From Erythrophleum ivorense (Eukaryota; Streptophyta; Magnoliopsida; Fabales; Fabaceae), in NCBI GenBank assembly GCA_026724425.1, contig JAIUCV010000117.1, forward strand, positions 1,459,501-1,523,500: DNA of 64,000 nucleotides, in the 5' to 3' direction. Made by a program: the position numbers and the translations under genes. The notes under the pieces were generated by a model. The model searched no databases. It was not told the DNA's origin and saw nothing but the letters and a program-made list of their open reading frames with translations. This document shows positions 61,981 to 64,000 of the stretch, piece after piece. Positions within the stretch are counted from its first letter, which is position 1. Every line of letters starts with the position of its first letter.

Positions 61981-62004
61981 AACGCGTTTTCTCTAAAACG
62001 CGTT
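61981..62004. promoter_or_regulatory. Paired inverted CGCG boxes in the TCH2 promoter
   Basis: AACGCGTTTT at 61981-61990 and AAAACGCGTT at 61995-62004 form a dyad with a 4-bp spacer, about 130 bp upstream of the start codon. Each half contains ACGCGT, which matches the vCGCGb site bound by CAMTA calmodulin-dependent transcription factors. The placement just above a TATA box suits a functional element. Confidence 0.65.
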
Positions 62005-62025
62005 ATTGTTACGTCTCCGCTTCCC

Positions 62026-62034
62026 TTATTTATA
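62026..62034 (+). promoter_or_regulatory. TATA-like element of TCH2
   Basis: The sequence CTTATTTATAC lies about 100 bp upstream of the TCH2 start codon and about 25 bp below the CGCG dyad, a reasonable TATA-box position. Confidence 0.5.
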
Positions 62035-62132
62035 CGATTTGTAACAAACAAACCAATCGTCTTCTCCACACTCATCGTTACACTCTTTTTTTCTCTTCTC
62101 TCAAACTTCAATCTCTGATTCTCACTATCGCA

Positions 62133-62615
62133 ATGTCGAAGAACAACGGAGCTCGTAGTTGTTTAGGTTCGATGGAAGACATCCGAAAAGTTTTTCAGCG
62201 ATTCGACAAAAACGGTGACGGCAAAATCTCCGTCGACGAGCTCAAGGAAGTGATCCGCGCGCTGAGTCCATCAGCATCGCCGGAGGAAACAGTAACGATG
62301 ATGAAACAATTCGATCTAGACGGAAACGGATTCATCGACATGGACGAATTCGTCGCTCTTTTCCAAATCGGCGTCAATCCAGGAGGAGGCGGAGGAGGAA
62401 ACAACAAAAGCGATCTGAAGGAAGCGTTTGAGCTTTACGATCTGGATGGTAACGGACGGATCTCGGCGAAAGAGCTTCACTCGGTGATGAAGAACCTCGG
62501 CGAGAAATGCTCGGTGCAGGATTGTAAGAAGATGATTAGCAAAGTTGATACTGATGGTGATGGTTGCGTTAACTTTGAGGAGTTTAAGCGGATGATGAAC
62601 AACGGCGGAGCTTGA
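62133..62615 (+). CDS. CML24: Calmodulin-like protein CML24 / TCH2
   Basis: This intronless gene encodes 160 residues, against 161 in A. thaliana TCH2. Four EF-hand loops are complete: DKNGDGKISVDE, DLDGNGFIDMDE, DLDGNGRISAKE and DTDGDGCVNFEE. A glycine-rich linker (NPGGGGGGNN) joins the two EF-hand pairs and differs in length from the A. thaliana form as I remember it. TCH2 is a touch-, cold- and hormone-inducible calcium sensor affecting flowering and ion responses in A. thaliana. The start at 62133 gives MSKNNGARSCLGSM, in keeping with the family. Upstream lie a CGCG dyad, a TATA box and a long hairpin. Confidence 0.95.
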   Translation: MSKNNGARSCLGSMEDIRKVFQRFDKNGDGKISVDELKEVIRALSPSASPEETVTMMKQFDLDGNGFIDMDEFVALFQIGVNPGGGGGGNNKSDLKEAFELYDLDGNGRISAKELHSVMKNLGEKCSVQDCKKMISKVDTDGDGCVNFEEFKRMMNNGGA

Positions 62616-63503
62616 GATTTAGAATTTCGCCGCCGTCGAATTGTAGATCAGGGGATTTTTCGACGGTGAGGATCGTGTTAGGATTAGTATAGAGGAAGCT
62701 AAAAAGTTCGATTTCTGTGGTGGTTAGTGACGGCGATTAGAGATTTTAGATGGTTATTGTCAAAAACCCTAAGAAATTAATGTCAAAATCCTCTTAGATG
62801 ATTTTAGAAGTTTCCAGATTTCGTTTATGGTAATAATCATTGATTTAACTATAAGGTTGTACCATTTTTACTCTCTTGCTTAGCTGAAAATTTGAAAACA
62901 CAATAGTCTTCCTTCAAAAACTCACTAAATAAGGATAGAGAAAATTGAAATACGTTCCTAATCAATCAATAACCTTCAAATTTACTGCTGCCTGTTGAAA
63001 GTTTTAACTTGTGAGGTAAAAACTTTTATGTGATTGCAACTTCGATCACATGTGGTTTTTCTTTTTCATTAGGATTGACGTAATGGGCCGGGCTTGCCAA
63101 TCTAAGTCTAGCCCGTTTAATTGTCATCACATTCTTGATTCTCGAATAGGTTGTTGCGACTGAAGACATACTAAGCAGGCCTGATCTCGATGACGGGCTG
63201 ACGGGCCGTTAATAGTCTTATACTTTGTGTAATGATAATTACTATATATTTGACTTACTATTTGATATTCAAATTTTGACACATCTAAAATTTGAATGAG
63301 AAATTTGCATAACGTGGAGGCTTGATCTGTTGAATCGTAGCCAATTCAAGCTCCTCACAAGAGAGGATTATTATTGAGATCCACTTGCAAACTTTTTGGA
63401 CTCAAACCAGAACATAAAACGAAAAAAAAAAATTTAGTACATAACCAGTTTTAAACCACACCATAGTTTCTAATTTCTAAACCATATATGCACATGGGAC
63501 TAA
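62616..63503. other. Spacer between TCH2 and CAR1
   Basis: Two convergent genes end here. The region holds both 3' UTRs and has no other recognisable feature. Confidence 0.55.
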
Positions 63504-63535
63504 GGACCGGGACCGGGACCGGGACCGGGACCGGG
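63504..63535. repeat. Hexanucleotide GGACCG microsatellite
   Basis: Five units of GGACCG in a row, about 20 bp beyond the CAR1 stop codon on its 3' side, probably within its 3' UTR. Confidence 0.9.
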
Positions 63536-63554
63536 ATATCGATACGGAAATGAC

Positions 63555-64000
63555 CTATATACCCCTTGCACCGGGTACATCGATCCACTGGAGCTGTAAC
63601 TCGACCTCACCACATTCCACATGCTGGAGTCTAAGGAACATGTTCTGAACAAGCTTGCCTTGGTTCCACACAATATGGCTCTCTTCAGACAAACAGTTTT
63701 GTCTGGTCGGTTGTATCTTCATGATGATTGTTCCATTGGGAAGCCCGCCTTCAAGCTTAAGACGGAATTTTAATGCTTCAAGATATGGAGCAATGCTAAA
63801 CTCTGCTTCTCCCATCTTGTCATCAGCCGAGAACAAGTCCTTGTCGTAAACCGTCTGTGTGATGACAGTTTAACAAACCAAGAATCAAGGTTATGCTAAG
63901 AAGACGTTTTAAAGGTTTATGCTAAGAAGAATCACTTACAAGTTTAATAGGGAGATTTGGATCCGTCACGGAAAGAGTCAAATCGTCGTTCCATTCGGGG
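63555..64000 (-). CDS. CAR1: C2-domain ABA-related protein CAR1, 3' part (partial)
   Basis: Two exons are in the window: 63940-64000, cut by the window edge, and the last exon 63555-63854 (100 codons including the stop). The visible protein reads PEWNDDLTLSVTDPNLPIKL, then TVYDKDLFSADDKMGEAEF and NGTIIMKIQPTRQNCLSE, and finishes VECGEVELQLQWIDVPG plus ARGI. This is the second half of the small C2 domain of the plant CAR family, which binds phospholipid membranes in a calcium-dependent way and recruits ABA receptors. Calcium-loop aspartates (YDKD, SADDK) are kept. The position beside TCH2 agrees with A. thaliana CAR1 (AT5G37740 by memory). Confidence 0.88.

Overview
The window is plant nuclear DNA from the Brassicaceae, very probably the genus Arabidopsis. 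It is AT-rich, its genes have many short GT-AG introns, and the gene order is the one I remember for A. thaliana chromosome 5 near AT5G37740-AT5G37850: SOS4, OXP1, NIP4 aquaporins, RSL1, a receptor-like cytoplasmic kinase, CAM1, CML24/TCH2 and CAR1. The extra aquaporin copies, an inserted gene pair and long transposon-filled spacers point to a relative or a divergent accession, not the A. thaliana reference. All homology calls are from memory; no database was searched. Splice sites were placed by hand and checked for reading phase.

Layout. 1-5.3 kb: SOS4 exon 1 (minus) divergent from OXP1 (plus), a 1,264-residue 5-oxoprolinase in two coding exons. 5.9-20.5 kb: four intact, five-exon NIP4-type aquaporin genes, all minus. 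Between copies A and B lies a foreign block of about 4.3 kb with a complete 15-exon TFIIH p52/TFB2 gene and a convergent three-exon coiled-coil gene, bounded by roughly 240-bp direct repeats. Copy C has a 1.4-kb Helitron in intron 3. 24.6-26.0 kb: RSL1 (bHLH, minus). 29.56 kb: tRNA-Asn(GTT). 31.6-40.5 kb: a gene-poor stretch with a hAT MITE filled by a minisatellite, a long TA microsatellite, a second Helitron candidate, a CACTA element and a small MITE. 42.0-44.1 kb: the kinase. 45.9-54.8 kb: two intact 14-exon serine carboxypeptidase-like genes in tandem (minus), separated by two retroposon insertions and followed by a third promoter remnant with no gene. 56.4-58.0 kb: a Stowaway MITE and a 1.1-kb Mutator-like foldback element just upstream of CAM1 (58.2-59.3 kb). 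61.0-61.8 kb: a second long hairpin, upstream of TCH2 (62.1-62.6 kb), whose promoter has paired CGCG boxes. 63.6-64.0 kb: the 3' end of CAR1 (minus), cut by the window edge.

The genes are separate eukaryotic transcription units, not operons. There is some thematic overlap (three calcium-related genes; aquaporins with a conserved C-terminal CDPK-type serine), but no evidence of co-regulation. I found no previously unknown multi-gene system. The most notable items are the TFB2 block inside the aquaporin array, the two large hairpin elements beside the calmodulin-family promoters, and the CGCG-rich minisatellite MITE.
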